Below, piece after piece: positions 45,362 to 55,207 of a DNA stretch of 64,000 nucleotides. The stretch is taken from the NCBI GenBank assembly GCA_903870545.1, contig CAIQDI010000006.1, positions 1 through 64,000 of the forward strand. The letters are read 5' to 3'. The notes under the pieces are model-generated. The model was not told where the DNA came from, searched no databases, and saw nothing but the letters and a program-made list of their open reading frames with translations. A program made the position numbers and the translations under genes. Every line of letters begins with the position of its first letter. The stretch's first letter is position 1. The stretch comes from an uncultured Pseudomonadota bacterium. GTDB taxonomy: Bacteria > Pseudomonadota > Gammaproteobacteria > Methylococcales > Methylomonadaceae.

Positions 45362-47263
45362 ATGACTAATCAAACCGCTTACACCGCCGCCGCCATTGAA
45401 GTTTTAACTGGTTTAGAACCCGTCCGCAAACGCCCTGGCATGTACACCGACACCACGCGCCCGAATCATTTAGCGCAAGAAGTTATCGACAACAGCGTCG
45501 ATGAAGCGTTGGCGGGTCACGCTTCAAAAATCGACGTAATTTTGCACAAAGATGGCGCGATTTCAGTCAGCGATAACGGGCGCGGAATGCCCGTCGATAT
45601 TCATCCCGAACAAGGAATTTCCGGCGTGGAAGTGATTTTGACGCAATTGCACGCTGGCGGAAAATTCTCCAATAAAAATTACCAATTTTCGGGCGGTTTA
45701 CACGGCGTAGGAATTTCGGTCGTGAATGCGTTGTCGCGCGAATTAGAAGTCACCGTGAAACGTGGCGGCAAAGTTTATTCCATGCGGTTTGCGGACGGCG
45801 AAAAACAAAGTGAATTACTAGAAACTGGCACGGTCGGCAAAAATAACACCGGAACGTGCGTGTATTTCGTGCCGAATGAACGTTATTTTGATTCGCCCAA
45901 AGTGTCGGTTTCAAAACTCAAACACGTTTTACGCGCCAAAGCCGTTTTGTGTGCCGGTTTGAAAATCACCTTGGAAATTGAACAAACCGACGAAAGTTTA
46001 GAATGGTGTTATCAAAACGGATTGAAAGATTATTTGCGCGACCGCATTGGCGATTTAGAATTTTTCCCCGAAACGCCATTTATGGGCAACATGAGCGCAG
46101 ACCACGAAGCGGTTGAATGGGGCGTTTTGTGGGCGGTCGAAAATCCGTCTGAAATGGTCGCCGAAAGTTACGTCAATCTCGTTCCCACCGCGCAAGGTGG
46201 CACGCACGTCAACGGTTTACGCGCAGGATTGACGGAAGCGATTCGAGAATTTTGCAACATTCGCGATTTATTGCCACGCGGCGTAAAAATCGCGCCAGAA
46301 GACGTGTGGGAACATTGCCATTTTGTGCTGTCGGTGAAACTCGAAGACCCGCAATTTTCAGGACAAACCAAAGAGCGATTGAGTTCGCGCGAGTGCGTGG
46401 CATTTATTTCCGGCGTGGTGAAAGACAGTTTTAGTTTGTGGCTGAATTCAAACACGACCGAAGGCGAAAAAATCGCCGATTTAATTATTAACAGCGCACA
46501 AAAACGGTTGCGTTCGAACAAAAAAATTATTCGCAAACGCATCACCGCTGGGCCGGCGTTACCGGGAAAATTAGCGGATTGTTCCGCGCAAGATATTAAC
46601 CGCACCGAATTATTTTTAGTCGAAGGCGATTCGGCAGGCGGTTCAGCGAAACAAGCACGCGAGCGCGATTTTCAAGCAATTATGCCGTTGCGTGGCAAAA
46701 TTCTGAACACTTGGGAAGTCGAATCGTCGCAAGTCATGGCTTCACAAGAAATTCACGATATTGCCGTCGCGCTAGGAATTGAGCCGGATTCGGACGATTT
46801 GCAGGCGTTGCGTTATGGAAAGGTTTGTATTTTGGCGGACGCGGATTCGGACGGAAATCACATTGCGACGCTGATTTGCGCGTTGTTTTATAAACATTTC
46901 AACGCGCTGGTTCGGAATGGTCATGTTTTCGTGGCGATGCCGCCGTTGTATCGCGTCGATGTGGGCAAACGAGTTTTTTACGCGCTCGATGAATCGGAAC
47001 GCCAAGGCATTTTGGATAGAATTAAAGCTGAACGCATCAAAGGACAAATCAACGTGCAACGTTTCAAAGGGTTGGGCGAAATGAATCCAAGCCAATTGCG
47101 CGAAACCACCATGAATCCCGACACGCGCCGATTGGTGCAATTGACGGTGGATGATTTCGACGCAACGGAAGGAATGTTAGATTTATTACTGAATAAAAAA
47201 CGCGCCGGCGATAGAAAAATTTGGCTAGAAGCGAGCGGACATTTAGCGGCTATCGTTGTTTAA
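45362..47263 (+). CDS. parE: DNA topoisomerase IV subunit B
   Basis: ATPase subunit of topoisomerase IV, which unlinks daughter chromosomes. 633 residues. GHKL domain: LEPVRKRPGMYTDT, VIDNSVDEALAGH, SVSDNGRGMPVD, GLHGVGISVVNALS. TOPRIM: ELFLVEGDSAGGSAKQARERD and ILADADSDGNHIATL. C-terminal RFKGLGEMNPSQLRETTMNP. These blocks fit ParE rather than GyrB: the length is short and the GyrB-specific insert is absent. Convergent with engB. Confidence 0.96.
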   Translation: MTNQTAYTAAAIEVLTGLEPVRKRPGMYTDTTRPNHLAQEVIDNSVDEALAGHASKIDVILHKDGAISVSDNGRGMPVDIHPEQGISGVEVILTQLHAGGKFSNKNYQFSGGLHGVGISVVNALSRELEVTVKRGGKVYSMRFADGEKQSELLETGTVGKNNTGTCVYFVPNERYFDSPKVSVSKLKHVLRAKAVLCAGLKITLEIEQTDESLEWCYQNGLKDYLRDRIGDLEFFPETPFMGNMSADHEAVEWGVLWAVENPSEMVAESYVNLVPTAQGGTHVNGLRAGLTEAIREFCNIRDLLPRGVKIAPEDVWEHCHFVLSVKLEDPQFSGQTKERLSSRECVAFISGVVKDSFSLWLNSNTTEGEKIADLIINSAQKRLRSNKKIIRKRITAGPALPGKLADCSAQDINRTELFLVEGDSAGGSAKQARERDFQAIMPLRGKILNTWEVESSQVMASQEIHDIAVALGIEPDSDDLQALRYGKVCILADADSDGNHIATLICALFYKHFNALVRNGHVFVAMPPLYRVDVGKRVFYALDESERQGILDRIKAERIKGQINVQRFKGLGEMNPSQLRETTMNPDTRRLVQLTVDDFDATEGMLDLLLNKKRAGDRKIWLEASGHLAAIVV

Positions 47264-47264
47264 T

Positions 47265-47900
47265 TTAAATATCAGCGGCGACTTGCGGTTCATCCGGTTT
47301 TAAACGCATTGCAAACAGCCGATTTAAGGCGGCGTGAATTTCATCCACGCCGGTTTTTTTTAACGACGAAAACAGCTGCAACGTCAACGGGGTCGGTAAA
47401 TCGCTCAATTCTCGTTGAACTTGCAATAACGTATTTCGCGCCGCACCAAACGTTAATTTGTCCGCTTTGGTCAAAATAATATGCAACGGCAATTCGGCGT
47501 GCTGACACCAATCAATCATTTGCCAATCAAATTCGGTCAACGGGTGGCGCACGTCCATCACCAAAATCATCGCGCACAACGATTTGCGTTTGATTAAATA
47601 ATTCTCCATCAATTCGTGCCATTGTTTTTTGACCGCAACCGGCACTTTCGCGTAACCGTAACCCGGTAAATCGACAAAACGCTGTTGATCATTCAGCGTA
47701 AAAAAGTTGAGCATTTGTGTTCGCCCTGGCGTTTTACTGATTCGTGCCAAACCGTGTTGGCGCGTGAGCGTGTTAATCGCACTGGATTTTCCCGCGTTTG
47801 AACGCCCGGCAAAAGCGATTTCCAGACCGACATCCGGCGGCGTATCGCGCAAACTCGGTGAACTATTGATAAAGGTGGCTCGATGATAAAGTGGATTCAT
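47265..47900 (-). CDS. engB: Ribosome biogenesis GTPase EngB (YihA/YsxC)
   Basis: GTPase needed for 50S assembly and cell division. About 211 residues from the ATG at 47900. G1 FAGRSNAGKSSAINTL, G3 VDLPGYGYAKV, G4 ILTKADKL, and the conserved PGRTQMLNFF. The frame is open to 47963, but the family starts near MNPLYHRATFINSS, so 47900 is used. The neighbouring c4 and dsbA genes are its usual partners in gammaproteobacteria. Confidence 0.95.
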   Translation of the reverse strand: MNPLYHRATFINSSPSLRDTPPDVGLEIAFAGRSNAGKSSAINTLTRQHGLARISKTPGRTQMLNFFTLNDQQRFVDLPGYGYAKVPVAVKKQWHELMENYLIKRKSLCAMILVMDVRHPLTEFDWQMIDWCQHAELPLHIILTKADKLTFGAARNTLLQVQRELSDLPTPLTLQLFSSLKKTGVDEIHAALNRLFAMRLKPDEPQVAADI

Positions 47901-48002
47901 GGTGTCTCGCGTAGAAGGTTGATTTGGGGTAGAATTTAAGCACACACGCGGGGTTGTGTACACTTAACGCGCTTCACTTAATCACTTTTCAAGGAAAATC
48001 CG

Positions 48003-48659
48003 ATGCAGAAAAAAAATCTCGTCTTTGCTTTAACCATTCTTTTGACTGGCGGAGTGACACCTGTTCACGCCGAAATGACGCACGCTGACAGCGTCAATAC
48101 AGGCAAACAAAAAGCGATGTCGTGCGTGAGTTGTCACGGCGAACACGGCAACAGCACCATGCCTATGTTTCCGAAACTCGCGCAACAAAACGCCGGTTAT
48201 ATTGTCAATCAGCTTAAAGCCTTTAAATCGGGCGTACGGAAAGATCCGATGATGACAACGTTGGCAATGAGTTTGACTGAAAATGAGATGGTCGATATTG
48301 CTAATTATTACGCAGATCAAAAAATTGCGGGCGAACCCGAAGAAATTTTCGATAACGCCGAAGAACGCACTGAACACGAAACGTTGGTTTCTCAAGGCGG
48401 TGATTTGTATCGCAATGGAGATTTAAAACGCGAAGTATCCGCGTGCATTGCTTGCCATGGCCCACTAGGTGAAGGCAATAAACCCGCCGCATTCCCCGCG
48501 CTTAAATGGCAACACAAAGATTATTTAATCAAAGCCTTAACCGATTTTAAATCCGGTCAACGCAGCAATACCAACGAAAATATGATGCACATGATTGCGG
48601 TTAAAATGACAGACGCGGAAATTAAAGCCGTCGCTACTCGTATTGCCATCATGAAATGA
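48003..48659 (+). CDS. Diheme cytochrome c4
   Basis: Periplasmic electron carrier, 218 residues with a signal peptide (1-23, ending VHA). Two heme domains: CVSCHGEHGNS (about 41-45) with distal Met in PMFPKLA... and MMTTLAMSLTENE, and CIACHGPLGEG (about 150) with the second Met region NENMMHMIAVKMTDAE. Delivers electrons to terminal oxidases in known members. It lies between engB and dsbA, as is common. Confidence 0.93.
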   Translation: MQKKNLVFALTILLTGGVTPVHAEMTHADSVNTGKQKAMSCVSCHGEHGNSTMPMFPKLAQQNAGYIVNQLKAFKSGVRKDPMMTTLAMSLTENEMVDIANYYADQKIAGEPEEIFDNAEERTEHETLVSQGGDLYRNGDLKREVSACIACHGPLGEGNKPAAFPALKWQHKDYLIKALTDFKSGQRSNTNENMMHMIAVKMTDAEIKAVATRIAIMK

Positions 48660-48660
48660 G

Positions 48661-48686
48661 GTAGGCGCGAATTTATTCGTGCCTAC
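48661..48686. repeat. REP-like single hairpin E
   Basis: GTAGGCGCGAAT-tta-... TTCGTGCCTAC, with one G-T pair in an 11-bp stem; starts two bases after the cytochrome c4 stop. It has the GTAG foot of the other copies but only one hairpin; may also act as a terminator. Confidence 0.7.
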
Positions 48687-48726
48687 CCGTTTAGATTTTT
48701 ATTACCCAATTCAAAGAGAACCCAAA

Positions 48727-49365
48727 ATGCTTAAAAAATTAACGCGCCACAGTTTATTTGCGTTGTCACTCGCCATCGCCGCCACATTTAATCCGGTTTA
48801 CGCCGCAGCCGAAGCGGTGGGCTATGAATTAGTCACGCCCGTTCAACCCACGCACGACGTAAACAAAGTCGAAGTCATCGAATTTTTTTGGTACGGTTGC
48901 CCGCATTGTTATGATTTTGAACCAACGTTAGCGCAATGGGTAAAATCGCTGCCGAAAAACGTGGAATTTATTCGGCAACCCGCTGTATTCAGTGCAGAAT
49001 GGGGCAAACACGCAAAAGCCTATTACGTCGCGGAAGCCTTGGGCGTGGTGGATAAAATTCATGCAGATTTTTTCGACGCGATTCAAGTGAAAAAAGAACA
49101 TTTGGAAACAGAGGAACAACTCGCGAAATTTTTTGCCGCACACGGTGTCAGCGAAGCCGATTTTAAAGCCGCGTTTAATTCATTTTTAGTCGATACCAAA
49201 GTGCGTCAAGCCGGTGCATTAGCCGCACGTTATGGCATTACCGGCGTGCCAGCCATTATCATCAATGGCAAATATAAAACCAGTGGTCCACTTGCCGGTT
49301 CACACGAAAAAATGATTGACGTGATGAATCGTTTAATCGCGCAAGAAAGCGCGGTGAAAAAATAA
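48727..49365 (+). CDS. dsbA: Thiol:disulfide interchange protein DsbA
   Basis: Periplasmic disulfide oxidase. Signal peptide (about 1-22) after the ATG at 48727, which has AAAGAGAA upstream; the open frame starts at 48679 but that part lies in the hairpin repeat. The active site is CPHC in FWYGCPHCYDFEP, and the cis-Pro loop is GVPAIIINGKY. About 212 residues. A GGDEF gene follows, as it does downstream of dsbA in several relatives. Confidence 0.95.
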   Translation: MLKKLTRHSLFALSLAIAATFNPVYAAAEAVGYELVTPVQPTHDVNKVEVIEFFWYGCPHCYDFEPTLAQWVKSLPKNVEFIRQPAVFSAEWGKHAKAYYVAEALGVVDKIHADFFDAIQVKKEHLETEEQLAKFFAAHGVSEADFKAAFNSFLVDTKVRQAGALAARYGITGVPAIIINGKYKTSGPLAGSHEKMIDVMNRLIAQESAVKK

Positions 49366-49413
49366 CAGGTCTTCGTTTTAAATTAACATCGTCGAAAAGA
49401 GGAAAAGCGTTTT

Positions 49414-50979
49414 ATGGGATTTTTCAACAAAAATAATGAAGATTTTGGCGAACAATGGCGCAGAAAATATCTCAATCTTTTCGACGAACAAAATAAAATT
49501 GAACACGCGCATCGCGAAAAAGAAAAACTCTTGCGCCAATTCATTATTCAGTTATCACTGCTCAACGAAGCCCATGACAAACAATTAGATCCAATTTTGC
49601 AGCGCGTGCGTCATCACGTTAAAAATGAAATTGACTCGCAATCGTTAAAAATTGAACTCAAAACGTTCACCGAATCGATTAAAAATATCACTCCCCCTCC
49701 CCCAAAGTTAAATATCGGTTTATTGTTTGAATTTTTATTGCGCCAACACACCGATTCACGCCAACAAACTGCGCTACGCGACTTACAAAAACTGGTCAAT
49801 AGTGAAGCCAGCACGATTGAACAATCGAGCGAATTATTTTTGGCAGTTTTGAAAATTATTGAACCTGAAGAACCGCAAACCGTTGTCGTTTTATCCGATG
49901 ATAAATCGATGGTCGAACCAGTCGTTTTCATTGATGTAAATGCGGTGGGTGAGCAGTTGCTGGAGTATTTAAGTGTATTGGCAATTCCGGCGATTTTTGA
50001 ACCTGAAACGGTGTCACTCAAAGAAGCGTTATTAAATCCAAATCAATCCACCAAATCGTTCAAAGAAATTTTGAATGATTTGGTGCAGTATTTATTAAAA
50101 ATAAAAGAATATTGCAACGCTGAACAGAACGATATTGATCAGTTTTTACTGCACATTGCCACACAATTAGCGGAATTAAATGTGATGGTGTCTGAAACCA
50201 ATCATTCGTTAAATGATTCGGCAAAAAGTCGCAATAAATTAGATCAATCGGTCTTTACTCAAATTCGAGATTTGCAAATGGAGGCAATCAAAACAACGTC
50301 GCTCGACACGCTAAAAGACAAAGTGAATACCTGTTTCAAAGTCATTGCTAGCGATATTAAAATTCATCGTCAGCATGAAAAAGAGCAACAAGCGCAACTG
50401 CAAGATTACACCGCTGAACTGATCAATAAAATGATTTCGCTAGAATTAGAATCCGAAAATCTCAAAGCAGAATTAAAAGTGACTCACACGCAAGCGATGC
50501 AAGACTCGTTAACCGGATTACCGAATAGAAACGCTTACAATCAACGGTTAAAAGATGAATTTGCACGTTATAAACGTTACAGAATGCCGCTCACATTGGC
50601 GATTTGGGATATTGATTATTTCAAAAACATTAACGACACGTTCGGGCATAAATCCGGTGATAAAGTTCTCATGTTAACTGCCAGTTTGTTACAAGAACAT
50701 ACGCGCGATACGGATTTTATTGCGCGTTTTGGCGGCGAAGAATTTGTCATGTTGTTGCCGAATACCACGAAGGATGTCGCGTTGACGTTAATCGACGAGT
50801 TGCGTGAAATCATTGCCAATACCGGTTTCAATTCAAATGGAAAAGTGGTGCCGATTACGATTTCATGTGGATTAACCGAAGTGACAGAAGAAGACACCGA
50901 AGACAGTCTTTTTGAGCGGGCGGATAAGGTTCTTTATGAAGCTAAAAATACCGGACGGAATCGCTGTTGTATTGGCTAA
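49414..50979 (+). CDS. Diguanylate cyclase with long helical N-terminal region
   Basis: 521 residues, no membrane helix. Residues 1-340 are helical, with coiled-coil stretches (for example EHAHREKEKLLRQF, MISLELESENLKAELKV) and four consecutive Pro after about residue 92. GGDEF domain at about 350-520: DSLTGLPNRNAYNQRL, IWDIDYFKNINDTFGHKSGD, and the active site RFGGEEFVMLLP. An RxxD-type inhibitory site is not evident. No EAL domain. The signal input is unknown; the gene neighbourhood (c4-dsbA-GGDEF) is conserved in other gammaproteobacteria. Confidence 0.92.
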   Translation: MGFFNKNNEDFGEQWRRKYLNLFDEQNKIEHAHREKEKLLRQFIIQLSLLNEAHDKQLDPILQRVRHHVKNEIDSQSLKIELKTFTESIKNITPPPPKLNIGLLFEFLLRQHTDSRQQTALRDLQKLVNSEASTIEQSSELFLAVLKIIEPEEPQTVVVLSDDKSMVEPVVFIDVNAVGEQLLEYLSVLAIPAIFEPETVSLKEALLNPNQSTKSFKEILNDLVQYLLKIKEYCNAEQNDIDQFLLHIATQLAELNVMVSETNHSLNDSAKSRNKLDQSVFTQIRDLQMEAIKTTSLDTLKDKVNTCFKVIASDIKIHRQHEKEQQAQLQDYTAELINKMISLELESENLKAELKVTHTQAMQDSLTGLPNRNAYNQRLKDEFARYKRYRMPLTLAIWDIDYFKNINDTFGHKSGDKVLMLTASLLQEHTRDTDFIARFGGEEFVMLLPNTTKDVALTLIDELREIIANTGFNSNGKVVPITISCGLTEVTEEDTEDSLFERADKVLYEAKNTGRNRCCIG

Positions 50980-51035
50980 ATTACGAATAAATTCGACAAA
51001 CAAACCATCACAAAAAATCGGGATAACCCCAAAAC

Positions 51036-53198
51036 ATGATTACAAACCCTGAATATGTAGCGTTAACTGAACAGGATTTACTGGTATCTAAAACGGATTT
51101 GAAAGGCATCATTACGTTTGTGAATGACGATTTCATTCGCATGACGGGCTTTTCCAGAGAAGAATTGATAGGTGTGCCACATAATATCTGTAGAAATCGT
51201 GATGTACCCAAAGAAGTATTTGTCGATTTATGGCAAACTTTAAAAAGAGGTGAATCGTGGCGTGGGCTGATTAAAAATGAAATCAAACAAGGCGGTTTTT
51301 ATTGGTGCGTCGCTAATATCGCACCCTGTTATAAAAATGGTCAAGTGGTTGGCTATATTTCCATTCGAACCAAAGCCGATAACGCTGACATTATCAGCAC
51401 CGAACATTTTTATCGACTTTTTAATCAAGGAAAACAAGGCAGTTTAATTATTAAACGTGGCAATATTGTCAATAATAGTCTGTGGGAACGATTAAGTTTT
51501 TTTAGCAATTTCACCATTAAAAAACGAATTATCACCGTGATAACGGTACTTTCACTGGTGGTATTAACCATCGGCGGTTTAGGTTTGTTCGCCGTCCATA
51601 AACAAAAAGTCATTTTCAAATCTACCTACGAAGACCGCACCATTCCCATTTATCAAATCAGCAAAATAGAACGTATTATGCTGAACAATAGAATCTTGCT
51701 TGCTAATTCGCTGATCGAAAAATCACCTGAAATGAGATGGCAAAATACCGCTCAAATTGAAACTAACATCGAAACAATTTCGGCATTATGGGCGGCTTAT
51801 ATGGCAACTTATTTAACGCCGGAAGAGCGAGTTTTGGCGAATAAATTTGCGAGCCATCGAAGTGCGTTTGTCACAACAGGTTTGCGACCTGCGATAGCGG
51901 CATTACGCGCCAACAATTTAGTACAAACTGAAGAAATTATTCGCGAAATAACCAATCCGTTATTTGTGATTATCCACGCCGACATTGAGAATTTAATTCA
52001 AATTCAAATGACGCTAATCGAAGAAAATTACGCTAACCAGCAATTAGATTTTACCAAAATGCTCGCCGTAATCGCTGGCGTAGTGGCGTTCGGATTCCTG
52101 TTATCGATTCTACTCGGCGTGGCGTTGTACCGCGCTATTATTAAGCCATTACGTCTGGTGGTTGATTTGATTAAATCCAGTGATAATCGCTTGGTTAATC
52201 CGTCACAATTCGTTTCTGAAATTTCCGAAGTGTTGCACGCCTTTAACCTAGTTTTGATGAAAGAGTATTTTTATTCCAGCGAATCAAAGATGGCGAATGA
52301 AAAATTGGCATTTCAAAATGCTGAGAAAATAAAGCATGACGCTGAACTGGTTTTAGCGAATCAAAAATTGGTGTTTCACGAACAACGCACCATGGAACTG
52401 ATTGATTTTAATGCGGCTCAAGATGTTTTACGGCATCAAATCAATCACATGCAAAAATTAGAAAGCATTGGAAAACTGACTTCTGGCGTGGCGCACGATT
52501 TTAATAATATCTTGGCGTGCATGTTGGGTTATAACGAAATGAATAAAGATGTTTGTGACGAGATAACCGATGAAAAATTAAGAGCAGAACTTGAAAATAA
52601 CACCACACAAGTTAATTTGGCGGGCAATCGTGCGACAGCGTTAATCCAAAAAATGCTGGTTTATTGTCGTCAAGATAAAACCACAGAAACGATAGACGTG
52701 CAACCTACCATAGAAGTGATTGAAGAAGTGCTGGGCATGCTGCGTCCGGCGTTGACGAGTAGAATCAAACTTGAAACGGTATTTGAGAGCGACGCTATTA
52801 TTCAAATTGATGCGACAGACCTTCATCAAATTCTAACGAATTTAGCGGTGAATGCCCGCGATGCAATGCAAGAACGCGGGGGAATTATTACCATTTCGTT
52901 GAAAAATATCACGAATGAGAAAACGTATTGTGTCGCGTGTGCCGAAATACTGGAAGGTAATTTTGTTGAATTAAGCGTTGCGGATAACGGTACGGGAATC
53001 GAGCCGGAAATTATTTACCGTCTTTTCGATCCGTTTTTCACCACTAAATCTGTCGGAAAAGGAACAGGGTTGGGATTATCAGCGGTGAGCGGAATTGTGC
53101 ATAATTCACACGGTCATATTTTGGTCGATTCAAACGTGCGCGAACCCAATCAAGGCGCGACGTTTAGATTATTATTTCCGATTTTGAATGGGGTTTGA
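51036..53198 (+). CDS. Hybrid PAS / 4-helix / HAMP / histidine kinase sensor
   Basis: 720 residues. An Aer-type PAS domain comes first (about 15-115; LVSKTDLKGIITFVNDDF, ICRNRDVPKEVFVDLWQ), then two membrane helices (about 165-190 and 345-370) flanking a periplasmic helical-bundle domain of about 150 residues, HAMP-like linker, coiled coil, HisKA with His in IGKLTSGVAHDFNNILACMLGYNE, and HATPase (NLAVNARDAM, VADNGTGI, GTGLGLSAVSG). The catalytic part is strikingly similar to the kinase at 20188-21414 (shared CxACAE, GYNEMN and YCRQ), so they are paralogues. A chemoreceptor-like sensor fused to a kinase. No response regulator follows it. Confidence 0.9.
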   Translation: MITNPEYVALTEQDLLVSKTDLKGIITFVNDDFIRMTGFSREELIGVPHNICRNRDVPKEVFVDLWQTLKRGESWRGLIKNEIKQGGFYWCVANIAPCYKNGQVVGYISIRTKADNADIISTEHFYRLFNQGKQGSLIIKRGNIVNNSLWERLSFFSNFTIKKRIITVITVLSLVVLTIGGLGLFAVHKQKVIFKSTYEDRTIPIYQISKIERIMLNNRILLANSLIEKSPEMRWQNTAQIETNIETISALWAAYMATYLTPEERVLANKFASHRSAFVTTGLRPAIAALRANNLVQTEEIIREITNPLFVIIHADIENLIQIQMTLIEENYANQQLDFTKMLAVIAGVVAFGFLLSILLGVALYRAIIKPLRLVVDLIKSSDNRLVNPSQFVSEISEVLHAFNLVLMKEYFYSSESKMANEKLAFQNAEKIKHDAELVLANQKLVFHEQRTMELIDFNAAQDVLRHQINHMQKLESIGKLTSGVAHDFNNILACMLGYNEMNKDVCDEITDEKLRAELENNTTQVNLAGNRATALIQKMLVYCRQDKTTETIDVQPTIEVIEEVLGMLRPALTSRIKLETVFESDAIIQIDATDLHQILTNLAVNARDAMQERGGIITISLKNITNEKTYCVACAEILEGNFVELSVADNGTGIEPEIIYRLFDPFFTTKSVGKGTGLGLSAVSGIVHNSHGHILVDSNVREPNQGATFRLLFPILNGV

Positions 53199-53239
53199 TA
53201 GAAATGGTCGTCAATTTAACTAAAAATAAAAAATAAAAA

Positions 53240-53785
53240 ATGCGTGGACTATTAGACCGATTAAAAGATTTTATAATTTACGATGCTGATGTGGAGTTTT
53301 ATGCCAAAGTTTTTCCTGATTCTGTGGGGCGCAAAGACTTGATGCGCTTACGAAAAATGAACCGTTCTGATTTAGCCCAAGTCGTGGCGATTGAAAAAGC
53401 CTGTGGCGATTTTCCGTGGGGAGAAGATATTTTCCGCGATTGTTTAAATACGCGCTACGATTGTTGGGTGTGCGAATTAGCCGATGATGTTTTAGGTTAT
53501 GGGATTATGTCGATGGCGGTGGGAGAAGCGCATATTTTGAATTTATGCGTGTCGCCGACTGAGCAAAAACAAGGCATTGGGCGAAAATTATTAGAACATT
53601 TGATTGGTATTGCCAGTCGTGAAGCCGAGCAAATGTTTTTAGAAGTTCGCCTGTCAAATACCCGCGCCATTACGTTGTACGATTCGATTGGATTTAACGA
53701 AATCGGCGTGCGTAAAGGCTATTACGAAGCGGCAAACGGTCGTGAAGACGCGCTCATGTTTGCATTGGCGTTATTTAAGATTTGA
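53240..53785 (+). CDS. RimI-like ribosomal protein/protein N-acetyltransferase (GNAT)
   Basis: 181 residues. GNAT fold with MNRSDLAQVVAIEKACGDFPWGEDIFRDCL, ILNLCVSPTEQKQGIGRKLLEHL (acetyl-CoA-binding Q/R-x-x-G-x-G/A-x-x-L), MFLEVRLSNTRAITLYDSIGFNEIGVRKGYY. These match RimI closely. The first about 39 residues (MRGLLDRLKDFIIYD...) are extra compared with typical RimI; a later ATG at codon 35 may be the true start. It is convergent with pqqC. Confidence 0.82.
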   Translation: MRGLLDRLKDFIIYDADVEFYAKVFPDSVGRKDLMRLRKMNRSDLAQVVAIEKACGDFPWGEDIFRDCLNTRYDCWVCELADDVLGYGIMSMAVGEAHILNLCVSPTEQKQGIGRKLLEHLIGIASREAEQMFLEVRLSNTRAITLYDSIGFNEIGVRKGYYEAANGREDALMFALALFKI

Positions 53786-53800
53786 AAATGGGTAGATTTT

Positions 53801-53833
53801 GGGCGAATTTGGCGGTTGTTTGCCAATTCGCCC
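53801..53833. terminator. Hairpin between rimI-like and pqqC ends
   Basis: Stem GGGCGAATTTGGC / GCCAATTCGCCC with one bulged T and an 8-base loop. It lies between two convergent stops and probably separates their transcripts, although no T-run follows on either strand. Confidence 0.5.
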
Positions 53834-53847
53834 GATTAGGATGAATG

Positions 53848-54573
53848 TTAATTAACGTTGAAATACGGTGGCATTTCATGAACATACGCCAGATACATCG
53901 CATCCGCCATCGACCATAAAACATCGAGTTTGAATTTCAAAATATCAACCATCCGATTTTGTTGTTCGCGGGTTTTGTACCAATCGAGCGTAATTTCTAA
54001 ACCGTGTTCCACGTCGCGTCGCGCTTCCGTTAAACGTTTGCGGAAATACGCATAACCTTCGGGTTCAACCCACGGATAATGCGCGGGCCAATTGTCGAGG
54101 CGTTGTTGATGAATTTTCGGCGCAAATAATTCGGTTAACGATGAACTTGCGGCTTCGTGCCATTCAGCGCGACGGGCAAAATTCACATACGCATCGACCG
54201 CAAATCGAACGCCTGGCAAAACGTGTTGTAACGACGTGAGTTCTTCGCGCGTCAAACCCACGGCAATGCCTAATTGAATCCACGCTTCAATGCCGCCGAC
54301 ATCGGTCGCGCTGCCGTCGTGATCCAAAATGCGTTGCGTCCATTTGGCGCGGGTTTCACGGTCAGGACAATTTGCCAAAATATTCGCGTCTTTAATCGGA
54401 ATGCACACTTGGTAATAAAACCGATTCGCCACCCAACCTTGTAATTGCTTTTTGGTCAGTTTTCCTTCATTCATCAACAAATGATACGGATGATGAATAT
54501 GGTAAAGGTTTTCCATGCCGCGCAATTGGGCTTCAAATTCGGTGCGTGTCCACGGTGTATTTTCTGTCGTCAT
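53848..54573 (-). CDS. pqqC: Pyrroloquinoline-quinone synthase PqqC
   Basis: Cofactor-free oxidase that carries out ring closure and oxidation in the last step of PQQ synthesis. 241 residues. Family blocks: [52 protein letters not shown]-like [58 protein letters not shown] and HEMPPYF. Last pqq gene here; pqqD and pqqE are not in the window. Separated from pqqB by an Uma2 gene. Confidence 0.98.
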   Translation of the reverse strand: MTTENTPWTRTEFEAQLRGMENLYHIHHPYHLLMNEGKLTKKQLQGWVANRFYYQVCIPIKDANILANCPDRETRAKWTQRILDHDGSATDVGGIEAWIQLGIAVGLTREELTSLQHVLPGVRFAVDAYVNFARRAEWHEAASSSLTELFAPKIHQQRLDNWPAHYPWVEPEGYAYFRKRLTEARRDVEHGLEITLDWYKTREQQNRMVDILKFKLDVLWSMADAMYLAYVHEMPPYFNVN

Positions 54574-54593
54574 GTTGATTTTCTCGTTGTAAT

Positions 54594-55196
54594 TTAAAAA
54601 ATAACGTCTTCGTAAATATCGGCTAACGTTAAAACTGCTTGGTAATTTTCACATTCAATCGAAAGTGTTTCGCCGTCTTCTAATTCCGCATAAAGCCACT
54701 CGCCCGTGTCATCGCGAACGAAATAATCGACTTTCATTTGCAGCGAATCCACCAACAAGTAATAACGCAAACTGGGAATTTTTTGGTAGGTTAACCATTT
54801 TTCAGTTCTATCGGTTCGGGCGGTACTTTTTGATAAGACCTCGGCAATGAAACAGGGTTTTTCTTTGTAAAACTTATTATTATCATCATTTGAACATCCC
54901 AATATAACATCAGGGTAATAATAAAAATCGCCATCCTCAGCACGAAATTTCATATCACTCGCGAATACGCCACAATGACTTCCTTTACCACGAGAGGCGG
55001 TGCGTAAATGGTAGAATAAATTACCTGTGATGCGATTGTGTTGCTCACTCACACCTGCCATGCTGTGAATTTCACCATCATCATTTTCCATCGTGTAAAT
55101 TTCACCATTAACGTATTCATGTTTAACGTCGCTGGCTTCTTCAAATGCCAAATACTCTTGTTCAGTTAAACGTCGTTTTTTCTGCAATGCGCTCAT
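54594..55196 (-). CDS. Uma2-family (DUF820) restriction-endonuclease-like protein
   Basis: 200 residues. The PD-(D/E)xK fold core is visible: [10 protein letters not shown] (Glu near start), [29 protein letters not shown] with the metal-binding PD, and [20 protein letters not shown] with the E-x-(V/L)-S-x-S-T pattern. The family is abundant in cyanobacteria and some large-genome proteobacteria, often in many copies, and its biological role is unknown. It sits between pqqB and pqqC in the same orientation, 12 bases after pqqB and 21 before pqqC, so it was inserted into the pqq operon. There is no target-site mark or transposase. Confidence 0.9.
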   Translation of the reverse strand: MSALQKKRRLTEQEYLAFEEASDVKHEYVNGEIYTMENDDGEIHSMAGVSEQHNRITGNLFYHLRTASRGKGSHCGVFASDMKFRAEDGDFYYYPDVILGCSNDDNNKFYKEKPCFIAEVLSKSTARTDRTEKWLTYQKIPSLRYYLLVDSLQMKVDYFVRDDTGEWLYAELEDGETLSIECENYQAVLTLADIYEDVIF

Positions 55197-55207
55197 TTTA
55201 AAAGCTC

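Noticed and set aside
53240-53341. Extra N-terminal residues of the RimI-like protein as a separate domain
   Set aside because: Only about 35-39 residues without a fold signature; the start codon is simply uncertain.
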